Assembly: GCF_902686445.1 (NCBI RefSeq) | Contig: NC_062232.1 | Location: forward strand, 33,498,454-33,562,453 | Source of the DNA: Sciurus carolinensis | Lineage: Eukaryota; Chordata; Mammalia; Rodentia; Sciuridae | Length of the DNA: 64,000 nt | Direction of reading: 5' to 3' | Shown: piece after piece, positions 63,356 to 64,000 of the stretch | Layout: each line of letters opens with the position of its first letter | How positions within the stretch are numbered: the first letter of the stretch is position 1 | Program-made: the position numbers and the translations under genes | The notes under the pieces: generated by a model | Told to the model about the DNA's origin: nothing | What the model saw: only the letters and a program-made list of their open reading frames with translations | Databases searched by the model: none

Positions 63356-64000
63356 ATCACCGTCACCATGACTACTTCATTTATACACCTTTTATGCCAT
63401 TGTGCCAGCATTGAGGTAGCCAATGACAGAGGATGGCTGATGTCAACTGGCAGTGTCATTTTGTCTGTTTGTTTGCATAGTATTTCTTCAGTGATAGAAG
63501 TCCTCTGGTGGACTTTTATGCATGCTACAAAGGTCTTCACACTTCCTGTCCATCCCTATATGCCCCCCCCCAAAGTGCCTTTTCCCCAGAACTCCTTGTA
63601 TCTGATCTTGTAATCTTTCTCCTTCCAGGACCCTGACCAACCAACCTGGTCATTTGCCATTCATCACCCACAAATTTGTGCCTTTTCTTACTTTGGGCCA
63701 CTTTTATTTCTAGAGAATTTATTTCCAGGCTCATATCCAGATCTCCACCCATTGAGAGGATTTTCCCTCACTTCTGTCTTTTGGGTCACCCCTGAGGGTA
63801 GCCGGACTGTGGCAGTTGTCCTTTTTTAGCTTGCAGCAACCTAACAAATTGAGCCTCTGTGAATCAAGCTCTGTTTCTTCTTATCCCTCAGCTGGTCCTA
63901 AAGGACCCTCCAAACGTGGCCATTTGAGTTCAGATAAGGACACCTGATGGTGCAGCAGGGCTGGATGACACGGACATCTAGACCACCTGTTTGTGCAACT
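63356..64000. other. Unassigned stretch to the window end
   Basis: AT-balanced DNA with a C-run near 63562. GGTCATTTGCCATTCATCAC with CCACAAATTTGTGCC near 63646 loosely recalls ERVL internal sequence. No gene is supported. Confidence 0.3.

Noticed and set aside
59756..64000. Complete ERVL provirus beginning with the MLT2 LTR
   Set aside because: The LTR has a near-perfect 5-bp duplication on both sides, so it is a solo LTR. No second LTR or recognisable primer-binding site follows.

Overview
This window is non-coding mammalian nuclear DNA, most likely from a squirrel-family rodent (Sciuridae: ground squirrel, marmot or a relative). Two SINE types set the lineage. One is the tRNA-derived ID element, with the core GGCTGGGGATATAGCTCAG and an end reading GGTTCAATCCCCAGCACC plus A-tail. 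The other is a dimer of a B1 (7SL-derived) half and an internally deleted ID half (B1-dID), known from squirrels, dormice and beavers. L1 3' ends of a type I associate with squirrels, and many MaLR/ERVL LTRs, fit the same picture. All family names are from memory; no library search was run.

No protein-coding gene can be supported. The open frames are short, overlap on both strands, and often run through SINEs or simple repeats. One GC-rich frame on the minus strand at 23602-23758 has exon-like features and is listed as a weak candidate only. The window reads as intergenic or intronic DNA.

Layout. 1-9.5 kb: LTR remnants (an MLT2-type end at the very start, several antisense MaLR LTRs), ID SINEs, an ancient L1 3' end and a small inverted (twin-primed) L1 at about 2.9-3.2 kb. 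9.5-14.3 kb: many B1-dID copies, including an ID whose tail became an 89-nt pure-purine tract. 14.3-15.6 kb: an L2 fragment, a hAT MITE with recognisable ends, then an AT-rich block with three identical homeodomain-type octamers, the best candidate for a conserved enhancer. 16-31 kb: SINE-rich DNA with nested insertions in L1 and MaLR pieces. 32.0-33.3 kb: a 1.3-kb 28-bp minisatellite that appears to have grown out of an ancient L1 fragment. 34-56 kb: MIR, L1, MLT1 and SINEs separated by unassigned unique-looking stretches, several of them plausible regulatory elements. 57-64 kb: MaLR LTRs, a decayed hAT transposase C-terminus at 58.5-59.0 kb, a solo MLT2 LTR with a near-perfect 5-bp target duplication, and unassigned sequence that may be endogenous retroviral.

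There are no interacting genes here. The most distinctive items are the L1-seeded minisatellite with its 328-bp higher-order repeat and a c-Myb-type core (TAACTG) in most units, the homeobox-motif block near 15.1-15.6 kb, a tripartite SINE at 46.2-46.5 kb inside one target-site duplication, and the hAT transposase remnant.
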